Source of the DNA: Rostratula benghalensis
Taxonomy: Eukaryota; Chordata; Aves; Charadriiformes; Rostratulidae
Length of the DNA stretch: 64,000 bases
Direction of reading: 5' to 3'
NCBI GenBank assembly: GCA_013399305.1
Contig: VXAI01000277.1
Span: 62,001-126,000, forward strand
The notes below the pieces were generated by a model. The model was not told the origin of the DNA. It ran no database searches and worked only from the letters and a program-made list of their open reading frames with translations. Shown one piece after another: positions 39,501-51,230 of the stretch. The position numbers and the translations under genes were made by a program. How positions within the stretch are numbered: the stretch's first letter is position 1; each line of letters starts with the position of its first letter.

Positions 39501-41049
39501 CATGCTACGCAAAGCTGAGCCTTCAAGCCACCATCTGCAGCAGTCACCCTGTGTCTGCAAGTCGTGCCAGCACTTTAGAGGCAGGTGTGGACACCCTTCA
39601 TAGAGCACGACGACAGCAGGACTTGAACTTCCACTGTTATGTGGCAAACAGGGATAAGTCACGAATTTGCTGCACTTGTTGGCTGTCATCCTGCCCTTGC
39701 TACAGCTCTGGCTATACTCACTTCACAGCATGACAGTGACTGCAGTATCATGACATGCTCATGGTTCTTACAGTCCTCCTTAAATCTGCCTCTTACTCTG
39801 CAGCGTGGACACGGCAGGGCTTCACCCCACAAACTAAGACACCTACATTCTGCTGTGAGGTGAATTGCACCCATAAAGCCTGACACAAACTTCTTTGCGT
39901 TACTGGCAAAGTGTTGCTTGACTTCAAAGGGCTTGGCATTTTACTCTCATACTGATGAAAATGTCATGATATCCACAGTTTGAAACATTGTGTACTACAA
40001 ATAGTCATAGCTCAATGAAAAAATGGTTGAAAACCTCCAGTAAGTGTTAAGTCTACCCAGACAAGAATAATTTGTTCAGCTCGGGTCAATCTTTCACAAG
40101 AAGTGATGCAGAGATAGCAGGAGCTGAAAGACAGGAAATGAAAAAGATGACAGAGGCAGAGAAAGAGCAATGGGATACACTGGAACTGTGTAACTCAATG
40201 ATACAGAAAAGTTACACTTTTAAGGATAATTTTAAAATTAACAAAAGAAAGGAGTTTTTATATCACATTATCTCTGGCACTTACTGCCTCATTATTTCAT
40301 TGAAGCCAAGTGTATACCAGGTTTCCAGGGGGCTTAGATATGGATAAACCAGATCCATATGAAGAAATGTACCATTAGAATGGGGAAAAAAACCCACCCC
40401 ACCTTTTCCTTTTTTAATGATAAGCTCTTATGAGTCCGTCAAATTATTCCATAGCTGTAGGACTTTTCTGCTTCCTATAAAGCCCTGCTTACTTGGCATG
40501 GAAAAAATTTCATGCTGCCATCATGGCCACTTTCTTGAAGAGACAGAGGGCAGAAGAAGGGACTGAAGAAACCTACCCCCAGGTGATGCAGAACCAGTCA
40601 ACCCGACTTTGTGGGGGCCATCCCAGTGAGCTCCTACGGCATACGGACTTAAGGAACCCCCAGCTTGCCACAACCCATGGTCTTCAGGCCCATGTAGGTA
40701 GGAGGCTAACATGGAAAAATCCAGTGTGCTCAGAATATGTCAGCAATGAGCCAGCATATGAAGCTTAAATAACTCTCCCAAGGTTACATATCAAACAGAA
40801 GACCTGTGTGTTCCAGGAGATCCCTATCTCCTGGTGTGCTCTTTAGCCAACACTGCCTGTCTCCTGCCATGCAAAAAGGAGAGTGGGTGCTGTGTGGGGG
40901 GTCTTTCTCTATAAATGCTATCAGATATGTCACTTATATCTCTTGGCCTGTTTCAGACAGCACATTAAATACTCCTCCGTTATGCCATCCGTGTATTTTC
41001 GGTGCCTCCCCTCCCGGCCCAGACTCTGCGCTCTCTCATGGAAGAAGAC

Positions 41050-41345
41050 CAGCCGGAGCCAAGCCATCCTCCTGGCTCGTTAGAGCAGGACAGCATCTCC
41101 CCCCGGCACCTCTCCTGCCCAGCGGCAGGGCTGGTTGGCCGGAGCGGAGGCGGGGAGGTGCGGACCCAGCGTCCCCGAAGGCAGAGGATGCGCTGCCACC
41201 TGCCGACCGCCGCGGCGGGCAGTGCGGGGACACGGACGGGAGGGACCGGGTGGGGGTGGGGTGGGCGGTTGGCAGGGCTGCTGCAGAGTTTGCAACTCTC
41301 TTCGGTGTGCCAGGACCGACCTCCGCAGATGGTCAGCCGTCACCA
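41050..41345. promoter_or_regulatory. CpG island, possible promoter
   Basis: About 25 CpG dinucleotides in roughly 300 bases, with runs such as GACCGCCGCGGCGGGC and GGAGCGGAGGCGGGGA, in a window where CpG is otherwise rare. Open frames of 88-190 codons across it on both strands look composition-driven. In birds such islands usually mark promoters. No gene start could be assigned, although a donor-like CATAAG|GTAACA lies on the plus strand at about 41407. Confidence 0.65.
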
Positions 41346-41413
41346 TGGCTCGATGCCCTGGTCACTCCATCACAGTGAAGAAACATAGAAACATCTTTGG
41401 CATAAGGTAACAA

Positions 41414-41436
41414 CCCCCCCCCCCCCCCCCCCCCCC
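41414..41436. repeat. Homopolymer of 23 cytosines
   Basis: A run of 23 C immediately after the CpG island. The G-rich complement could fold into a G-quadruplex, and the length is prone to assembly or sequencing error. Confidence 0.95.
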
Positions 41437-44400
41437 AATTTCTTCATGACATGAACAGCCTCCAGGGCTTTTCTGACCACCAGAGCACAGCACCATTGCT
41501 GGCGGCCACATGCTGTCACCCCTCCAAAACTCACCCCAGCAAGAGAGACCCCCTGGCCAAAGCTGGAAGTCAGAGGGGAAAGGCTCTCCTGCTCTCCAAA
41601 CCATGACTTGGAAAAGCGACGAGGAAGGGGCAAGAGATGGTGCCCAGGTGAGAGCAGAGAGACGTTCATAAATCCTCAAGCAGAGTGTGAAGATGGAGAC
41701 AACCCTAATATGGTGGTATTCACAAAATGCAGTGGAAGTGAGGTGCCAGGACCAGAGAAATTGGCCTGGCCAGTGCTGAGATGCTGCGAAACCAAGAGTC
41801 AGGCCCACCTCCCTCCATCACCTAAAGCTATCTTAGAGACCACAGAATTTCCTAATACAAGTATGGGGATGATAGGGTTGTACTAGGCCATTTTTAAGGA
41901 AAAGCAAAATTGTCATAAATATCTGATGACTCCAAGAGTTAGGGACTCTAAAAGAGCAACTTCTTGCAGAATCTGGGGTAATTGTCAAGCTTTAGTGTTG
42001 CTAAAAGAGGAGTGCTGTTATTTAAAGAGGAAGGAAAGTTGTGTAAAGTGTTTTAGGGGAGGGTTTAAATGTCTTTAAATATAGTAACTAATTTCCCTGT
42101 CTGAGAACTTCAGTCCACAGCCACATAAAACAGAAAGTTTTTTGCCGGTATTTATTAGATCAGCAGGCACAAAGTTTTAATTTAGCTCAAATAAAAATTA
42201 ATTCAAGTTACAGATTTGTGAGGGTTTTTAAATTAAAGCAGTAGCAGTGTTTAGTTTTGCAAATGCATGTGATACATCATCACAAGTGATAAACAAGCAC
42301 CCTTGTGAAACCAACTACCAAACCCAGATTGTCAGGATGGTAAGCTCACCTGTGCAGAAAATGTCAATATGCTGTTCCCAAAAGATCCAGCATAAAAAAG
42401 CACCCGAGAGCATTCTGATTTCCCAGTGCCAGCTCATCACCACCTCAATCCCAAACAGAAATTTTAATGGGAAACATACGATTTTCACTTGGTCCTAATT
42501 AGAAGTAAACCATTTCTGCTTGAGTTACGAAAAAAAAAACTGACCAGGAAATGTCAGTTTGAAAGATTCAGCAAGGTAAAGTTTGTAAAAGCTTACATCG
42601 ATTTAAGAGCTGGTTCTAAAATCAGCTGGTAGTGACAAACTTAGAGGCACACCGTCCCTTCAACCAACATTTTGGATAGTTACAAGAAATATTAATAGTG
42701 AAAAAATTCAGAAAACTGCAAGTGACTAAGGAGTCTTCACTGGAAACCACTGCAATAAAGCTTTTGTTAGGATGCCAGTGGTAAATAAGTGGTTTATACA
42801 CAACTTTTATTGAGATACAAGTTCCAGACTTGTAGAAGACAGGACCAGCGGTTTATACTTCAAGGAAACGACATTGTATATAGATGCTTATTTTTATAGG
42901 TCTTGTTGTTGCTATTGAAACATGAAAGCACTTATCTTTATGTAGTTTCCTCTATCTTTATCAACTAGTTGTAAAATCCGTTTGATTTTCCAGATCCTTT
43001 TTGGTCAATTGTTATTTAATAAGGACTCTAGTATATACAAAGAGCAGCCAAAGGACAGATTTTAATGTGCAGGCTGAAGGAAGCTGCATTATAACCAGGC
43101 AGGGAGGAACTGCCTGCCCATTTTTTTACAAACTAATAAAGTTTTTTGCAAGAAGGAGGCCTGTCTTCTTTTTACCACATGATTTCTCTTCACCTGGCAC
43201 AGAAACCCTTTGGCAGCAAAAGCAAAGCTGGTTGCAGGAAACAGCTCTGCTCAGCTTTCATGATCCTGCCCACAGATGAAGGGGGGAGATGGCAGGATAT
43301 GTTGCATTTATATTTAAATCCTTGCACCGTTGTCAAGGAAGTGATATGAGCTTCTGGGAAATCCATAGTTCCTCAACAGGTTAGGAGTGTTGTGCAGACT
43401 GCGTGTGGCTGTGCAAGAAAGGTGATGTTTATATGGCTGGATAGTGATAATAATGACCAACTGGGGTAAGTTCTGATTCCTTCTGGGCATATTTTCTTTC
43501 CATCTGAACTATAAGCACAGGTATAAACTTAATGTACCCTTGCTGGCATACCTTCATTACAGAACTTATAGAGTTTGCAGATCTTCGTGTTTGCTCACAA
43601 CCCACCATACATTACTTTTCCTTCATAATGAATTTTGAGAGTGAGTACAAGTGCTGTGTTTAAAATCCTCTCTTTACTGAACACTGGAGAAGTCTTCAAA
43701 AACTTGAAAGTCCCACATGATGCAACTTTTTTCCTCCTGTTCTCTGCCTGCAAAGAACTGGTTGGCTGCAGCAGCGTTTTGGTGGGGAGCCTCCAGGAAG
43801 AGTCCCTGAGTTCTGCCCACCCTCCTGGCCCCCATGAGCAGAGCAGGTGGCCCACGCTGCATGGATGGTCATGGCCACGCTGCAGGATGGGCGCAGAGTC
43901 AGGACCACAGTGTGGACCATTAGTGACAGAAGTCACTTGACAAAAAGCACCCTGACAAAAAGCAAGTCAGTCCAAGGCAAGTCAGAAAGGCCAGTCCAGA
44001 CCCCCAGTCAGATCGCCAAGGCCACCGATGTAAAGCCTGTGCAGTCCTGAGGGCCCCAAGCACCAGAAACGTGATGCGTCCGGTCTGATCTCAGCTGGTG
44101 AGAGAGGATATCTCCTTCCTCCTGTGCTGTGCAGAGAGGAAACCCACCCAGGGAACCAACCCACAGCTGAGTCACCTCTGCTAAAGTTCTGGGTGATGTT
44201 ATTAAAGGGGAAATGTCATTTGAATGAAAGTGAGACCAAGAATCGAAGGGAGAAGTAGAAATGCTGCATATCAGCAGAAGTGCAGAGAGAGGAAGGTGCT
44301 GGTGGCATTTGCACAGCAGAGTGGTGAACCAGAGGCATGGAAGTGCCCAGTGTGTCGGAGATCTCTCGGTGCCACCCAGCCACCAGCGTGAGAGAGTACC

Positions 44401-46043
44401 CACAGCTGCACTTGGGTAACCCATGAGGAAGTAGAAGAAGAAAGAGGCTGAAAAACAGTTGAATTAAAAGAAAATAGAATTTGGCTTTAAAATGGAAAGG
44501 AAATCAAGCTACTGCTTTTGTCAGGGTGCCCTGGGATGTTCCCACATCTTCCAAACTTACACCGTGTGCAGAATTATGTGGTTTCTGCTCCGCAGTGGTG
44601 GCCTGGCCTCCTTCTCCACAGTCACTGCACCAGGCAGGGCTCTCCTTGTAATATGCTTTGCTCTGAGCAGCCGCCTCATGTTACCCAAGGATTTTGTGAT
44701 TGTCCCAGTGATATTTCCCTGACACCTGGCTGCCTCACATTTTCTGATGACAGTAGTTGGAGGTGCACAGGGATGAACCTAATCAGCACATGACCATAAA
44801 ACCACCCAAGGAAGAGAGCTTATACATTTGCTAGGTTTGCCTAACGACTTTTTAAAAGAAAACTGTGTGTTTTGCTAATAAGGGACAAGGTTGGTAAAGC
44901 AACGCAATTAATTATACTCTTTAAGCCCTCAGTGTGTCAGGCACACGCTGAGACTGCAACATCAAGATTGGAGGTTCACCAGCAGCACAACAGAAAGCAC
45001 TCCACTTCCCCATCCCTGCCTGCTCCTTCCCAAATTTATTCAATTTTATTGTGAGATTATGTTAAATTCAGATCTAGTCAGAGGGAGACATACTCTGCAC
45101 AGGGATGGGAAGAAAGCACGTGGAGCAGGGCAAAGAGCTCCTTGGTCCAGCTTTGCAGCAGGGTCACACTTGCATGGCTCCACCTGTGCCAGCCACACCA
45201 GGCAAGGTGGCAACCTGTGGTTGCTGCTCAGCTGCATGGAAGAACAGAGCCAGTGAGCTAGCAATGGTGCTATTTGACCTTCTTGTGTATGTGTTTTATA
45301 TCTTGTGAGTTTGGATCCTCCTGTTCCTACTGCACAAACACCTCAGATCATGTCTGAAAAGCATTCTGTTTAAGACAATTCAGCTACAGTGGATTAAATT
45401 TGCATCACTGGTGATTTGGCAGGTGCTTGGCATTTTCTAGCGAACAGTTTAATGAGTTTACTTTTGCAGAGAGGACATTTACATGCTCTATCTTTCATGT
45501 TTATTCTCTGCATCGCATTAATTCTTGCACCTGATGACTTCAAAGGTTTATCTTATATTTTGTGGCAGTACAGCTGGACTGGCTATAAAATGCTTGTAAC
45601 ATCAAATTACCGGGATCACCAAATTATTTGTATTCCTATCTTAACCTGTGAAATTGAAAGGAGATCACACTCCACCTGGGGATTTAAACTCATCATTGCT
45701 GAAATCCTTTACCTTAGGAGCCGAACACTGGCTGCTGGGTACATAGGGCAGCTGATGGCCGCCAGCAGAACAAAGAGTGACAAGGTGGCAGCCACTGCCT
45801 GTGGAGCCCAGGCACGGTACCCACCGGTAGCACGTAACCCCTGTGCCCTCCCAGCCAGCTGTGCCGGCTCAGCCACCTTTTGATCACATGGCATTCCCAG
45901 GGGAAAGCAGGGAGTTGGTACGATGCAAGAAAACCCTGCCATCCCACCGAGGGGGCTGTCACCTTTCAGCTGGTCTTTCTTTTTTTCCCCATCTCGTTTT
46001 GGGTCCCAGCCGTGCAGCTCCCGAAAATGTGACTCTCTCAGGG

Positions 46044-46064
46044 ACATCACTAGATGGCGACAGA
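46044..46064 (+). promoter_or_regulatory. Possible CTCF-type site
   Basis: The sequence ATCACTAGATGGCGACAG resembles the core of CTCF sites (CCAnnAGnTGGCG-like). A single weak match, based on appearance only. Confidence 0.2.
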
Positions 46065-46233
46065 CGTTTTCAAACCGAGCTGGTGTTTCTTTGGGGTTTG
46101 CACAAGCAGTAAGGGATGTGCTTCAGCCTTTAACTCCCCAAAACTGCTTGCAGCACTAGGAGGAATAAGGCTAACTTTGGTAGCACTCCCCCAGGGGTCC
46201 ACTTGGTCTGCAAAAACGTCAGAGAGAGCAGGA

Positions 46234-46258
46234 AATATATATACATATATATCTATAG
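46234..46258. repeat. AT-rich (TATA) microsatellite
   Basis: GAAATATATATACATATATA-type imperfect TA repeat. Confidence 0.8.
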
Positions 46259-48889
46259 TGTAGCACAATATACATATTGTGCTAGTACTGCCCTGCACAG
46301 TGCCAGGCTGGTAGACTAACCTACCCCACCTATACATAACCCTATGGGGCAGAAACTACATCTTGGGCTCCTGGTGGGCCTCTGCAGCTTCAGCCATCAC
46401 CCCATTTTCCCTCTAGGAGAGGCAACAATCCACATCATACTATACTTACCTTTGTTTCAAGGCAAGAATCTGGCATGCCAGGCTGGAGATACAGAGGCAG
46501 TTGCGCAGCTGGAGGGCCTCTGTCTGCCAATGCAGCAATGCAAATGATCACAGCCCATTGCACCCGTTGCAACTCCTGAGCATGGTCAAGTAACCCGAGC
46601 TTGGTCAATGGAGCACAACAGTAATACGAAGGTGCACAGAGCAACCACATCATGCAGGAAAAGAAGTGTTTGGGCTCACTCCCAAGCTGCAGCATGTTGC
46701 CCTCTCACCAGTCAGCCATTCCCACAGCACTGCCCTGGCATATCTCCATCCTGCACTCAGGTTTAGGTTTAACTTAATTCTATGCAGGGAGGGGGTGCGG
46801 GAGAAAAAGAGGAAGATCAAAAAAAGGAGAGATCAAGAAAAATTAAATTTAACTTTATATAGAATAAAAGTCTTTTGCAAGGAAGTTGCTTACACTTCTG
46901 GGAGTTAAACTACTCCCTGGAGAAGCTGTGGGAGGCATATCTCCTTATTATATGCTGCAAAAAACTATTAACTTGTTTTTCTGTATAAATGACCCCTATG
47001 ATTCATTCTTGTCAGGCAACCTGCACAGAGTTTCAGTTCCGGTTGAATTTAGAAAAAGGATTGAGCAAATTGCTGGTGTTTTCTGGCCTGTGATGCAAAA
47101 TTATAAAGTCACAAAAGGGTTAATAATTGAAACTACTTTGGAGTATTACTGAAATTTCCAGGGCCAAGAACATCTGCTTTCCATGTGTTTCTGTTTGCCC
47201 TCTGCTGCTGCTTGTTGTGCTCTACAGCGGGAGCAGTGATGGCATCCCAAAAGTGACAGCACCCCTTTACCTCATAGCAGAGACAGTAGCACCTGCTGGG
47301 GCATTGAAGCTTGCCCCATGCTCCATCAGCACGTCATCTTCAACACCATCTCCATGGGCTTGCAGGGATATATTTTGACAGCCTTTACATGTGCTTGTGC
47401 CCCAGATTTCCCCAATGACTCAGGAAATGTCACACCTTGCTAAGGGCAGGTCTTGTCCTCCTGGGAATCAAGGATGAATGCAGGTATGGGCAGGGGGAGA
47501 CAGATCTTCCAGCAGTTTGGCTAAATGTTAAATCACTTCAGACTCTCACTGGAAAAATTAATAGTTCTCCAAGTACTGTGTCAGAGTCATGATTATCTTA
47601 TTACTGAATCTGCATCCTGCTAATGGAATCCGTCCTGTGATAACAGGACTGAGAGCATGGAATCTTTAAAAATATACCCCATGTGGTTAGCTCGACCTGA
47701 GATTAATTGCAAAGACCAAACAACATTGTCACTAAAAGCTTTCTCTCAAACACAGGTACAGATTTCTTTCACAAGTAATTTATCTATTTTGAGCAGAACA
47801 TCATTTTTCAGGAGGAAATGACAGCTGCAGCTTTCTCCAAACAATCACATTTGACAGCAGCAGATGAAGAAAAAAAAACGCAAAAACAACCAGCTCTTAA
47901 ACTGAATCAGAGGCATAAGCAAGAACTGCAAGTTCCTGTTTGTGTTCCAGTTCTGATGGTTGGTAGCACAGAACAGCACTCAGGACTTTGTCACTGCTCC
48001 TACAGCATCAGCAGTTGCTTGTGATTTCATAGTCCGTGCTGTCACCTGTGGGCAATTTTCCCTGCTCCTCCAGCTGGCTACTGCTTTCAGGACATTAAGC
48101 ATATATCTGAGCTAAAGTGGCATCTGTGTGGATTTTCCAGGCTTTTTTTTTTTTTAATGGTCATATGTCCTATGCATTTGTCAGAGACAAACGGAAGAGT
48201 GGTCAGTGCTCTGTCAGTGCTGCGCTACCCATCACTACAAGCTGCTGCTGTCAGAATAGTCAGTTCTCATTGCTCTGGCTGCAGCTGGAACTCACTTTGC
48301 CAGAGCATTTTTCAAATCAGGTTTCCCACTATCTCACAAGATTTGGGGGCTGGGAATGATCTTGTTTATATTCAAATATTCTGGCCTCTGAGACACATGT
48401 GGCAGTTCCATAGAAGCAGTCACCAAACAAGAATGTGTTCTACACCTTAAACCAGTAAGATCGATCACCTGTGTAAAAATTCCGGGAAGGCAGGGCTTTG
48501 AGTGGAACACAGAAATGCCTCTTGAGAGCAGCTGAAGACTGATGACTACACTACATAAAGAGGCATGTTACTATGTAGTTTAAAAAAATATATGTTCAAG
48601 CCAGTGAATTGTTAGTTTCCACAATTTTGAATATTTTGTTTAGATTTTTTAAAGGCAGGCTTTTGTATTTGAAGGACATTAGGTGTATTTCTCTAAACAT
48701 GCTTTTATTTGCCCAGTAAGCTCCTAGTGTTGTGATTGCTGTACTCTGTATTTGCTGTATATGAAAATTTGCCATGTTCTTCAAGTGGTTACAGCTTAAT
48801 TCTTAGATTATCAAAGCAACTGTCTGGGCAGAGTACAACAATCACAATACTAGAAGCTTGGGAATAAGCTGCTTTGCAATGGCCTTTGT

Positions 48890-49090
48890 CTTAAGAGTTC
48901 AAGGGGGTGTCTACACAAGAGGCAATTCTGTCTTCCACTCAAGGCTCTGCCTTCCCGAAATCCAGCAAATAGGCAGACGCACCTGCCACTGATCCTTGTC
49001 CAAAGTCGTGTCCTTGTAAGGAGGAGCCCAGAACTGGACATAGCTCTCCAGATGTGGCCTCACCAGTGCTGCATAACCTTCAGGCAAAAG
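48890..49090 (-). mobile_element. Degraded CR1 LINE reverse-transcriptase fragment
   Basis: Minus-strand frame reads [20 protein letters not shown], matching the CR1 ORF2 stretch usually written [20 protein letters not shown]. The frame decays after that. No 3' terminus is visible, so this is an internal fragment. Confidence 0.8.
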
Positions 49091-49839
49091 GCTTGCTGTT
49101 TTGCAGGTGGGATGCATTAATTACTCACACAAACATTAGTTCAGATATTTGTCAGGATGACACAGTGAGGGGTTTGTGGTGTTACTCCTTCTGGCAAGTT
49201 GGATATAAACTGCAGCACAGAAACAGTCATCTGAGGCAATGGAAACTTCTGCTTCCTTCCATCACAGCATTAAACCAGTATGGACATTTATAGCATCTGC
49301 TGTCCAATCTGGTTACTTCCCTGGTTCACACTTCAGTCAGCACAATTCTTGTGACTAATGGCCATGTTTGAATGAGCAGCAACTACCCTTGGTGTCACAC
49401 TTTCCAAGGTATATCTCTCAAGCCATCAGCCAGCCAGGGACTGATGCGCTGAAGTGTCTTCCAGCCTCTGCATCATAGTTACAAACACACCTTCAACTTA
49501 CTCCTGCACGAAGCAGCCCGTTCCATTACTGCTTTGACCTTGCCACCAATGCTGAAAAGTGCTTGTGCTTCTGTACAGACAATGAGTAGAATAATCGTGC
49601 GAGTTTCTCTGCTTTGTGAGTTGCATGGTTATTGTTCAGGTTCTGCCGTACCAGAACCACTCTGGGTTTAAAATCTTCTCTGTACATTTTGTGCATGCGT
49701 GTAAGGATGTCTATGTATACATATAGAGTTATTTACTCCTCACTTCTTTATCATGCTTCCCTCCAAAATGTTTGTGCAAGGTCACGGGGATCTCTGCCCA
49801 CAGAACCATAAACTCAGAATGGTTCAGGCTGTAAGGCAC

Positions 49840-50545
49840 ATGAATGAAGAAGTGGTGGGGTACAACCAGCATGGATTTTCCAAGTGGTGCCTGACCAGCC
49901 AGATTATCTTAAAGAATGAAGGGACGGGCTCTGTGGATTGAGGATGGAGAATTGTTATTCACCTTGATTCCATCAAGGTTTTCAACATCATCTCCTAATG
50001 CATTTTTGTAGCCAAATTGATGGTTGAAAAAGAGGACTACAAGTTGGGTGGAGTATTTACTGCCCCCCTAGGCCAAAAAGGTGATGACATCAGCAGTGCA
50101 AAGTCTATCTGGCAGCAAGTTACTAGCAGCATCCCACAGACCCTTTGTTAGCAGCCTAGGCAACAGGTCAGAATCCACCCTCAGCGAGTTCATGGAGGAC
50201 ATCAAGTTAGGTGATAGAATTTGAAGGGGGAAACTGTGAGACAGACTAAGTCCCACAACCTTACGAGCTGGCGACTGCCTGGCTTGGGGGTCCTGATGGG
50301 CAACAGACAAAGCATGAGTCCCACACTGGCAGCAATGAAGGCTAACAGCTGACTGGGCTGTATAGACAGGAACATAGCCTGTACATCAAGCAAAGTGATT
50401 CTTCACCTTCAGTGATTATAGCACAATATTATAGCACAGCTCACCACACTTTACTCATTAATCCACATCTGGAACCCTGGTCCAGTTCTGGTCGGATGTC
50501 CTTGGCAAAAGATGTGGGGGAGAGCATCTATCATTCATCTCAGTC
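49840..50545 (+). mobile_element. Old, heavily mutated CR1-type LINE reverse-transcriptase fragment
   Basis: Plus-strand frames give NQHGFSKWCLTSQIIL (compare HGFxKGxSCLTNL), AKLMVEKEDYKLGG, QQVTSSIPQ (compare VTSGVPQ), TLSEFMEDIKLGD (compare [13 protein letters not shown]) and INPHLEPWSSSG (compare [12 protein letters not shown]), in the correct order across several frames. Stops and shifts abound. It ends close to the likely 3' end of the PKS gene. Confidence 0.65.
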
Positions 50546-50594
50546 ATCAGTCTGGCCCAAAACACAACAGATACTCTTTAAGTTTTGTTTTTTA

Positions 50595-51230
50595 AATGTG
50601 TTTATTTGGGCTTTCATAAAAGAGGATTATACAATACAGAAAACCAGTTTCTTTATTGTGTGTTATACAACTGATAAATTTTTAATATTTTTGCAGACGT
50701 AAGGAAAAAATTGCATATAATTTTTTGAGAAACCTTTGAAATTCACATCTAGAAGTCTTTCAAAATGTCATCTGTATTGATACACATTTGATAATACTAA
50801 TAATGATAATACATTAAGAACATAATAATGACCAAAAGGGTGATACACTGCTTTTCATGTGCATTCATCATTAAGAGGTGCAAATATATCATTTTCATCA
50901 AGACTTTGATACAGGGTAAAAAATGCAATGTGCTTTGAACTTGAAAATTTACTCATTGAATTGTATGTGTATTAATCTACCTACTTCCTGTTTAAAAAAT
51001 TGAAAAATGAAGGTAAAAGTATTCATAGTAAGAAGTTAAACAATTGACTAAAATTAATACAGCTAGTCGAAAGGCAGAAGAACCTGGTGTGGGTTTTTCT
51101 GGGTCAATGCAGAAGAGAACATTCAGCATCACCAGACATTCTACCCTGTCTGCGGTGACATATTCTGAGATACTAAAAAGGGTCTCTGCAGGTGTCTTCT
51201 AAGCCTCACAGCTCCTCAGTGAGCAGAGTC
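50595..51230 (-). other. Probable PKS 3' UTR with poly(A) signals
   Basis: AT-rich sequence follows the stop codon. Minus-strand AATAAA hexamers sit at 50657-50652 and 50606-50601, about 575-630 bases past the stop, with no earlier equally clean pair noticed. The exact cleavage site cannot be seen. Beyond it a degraded plus-strand CR1 begins. Confidence 0.5.

Larger units (their letters stand above)
30466..41049. other. Non-coding stretch, no gene recognised
   Basis: Mostly AT-rich unique sequence with simple repeats. Frames of up to 154 codons (33182-33646, minus) have no recognisable domain or homology. Nothing supports a transcript. Confidence 0.55.
41437..48889. other. Non-coding stretch downstream of the CpG island
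   Basis: If the CpG island starts a plus-strand transcript, its exons would lie here, but I could not identify any. A 155-codon frame at 45416-45883 (plus) is the longest and has no recognised domain. Confidence 0.5.

Noticed and set aside
40806..41378. 190-codon open frame across the CpG island
   Set aside because: High GC lowers stop frequency, overlapping frames on both strands are also open, and no domain or conserved motif is visible.
46234..46258. TATATATA tract considered as a promoter TATA box
   Set aside because: It is a simple repeat with no associated transcript start or exon.
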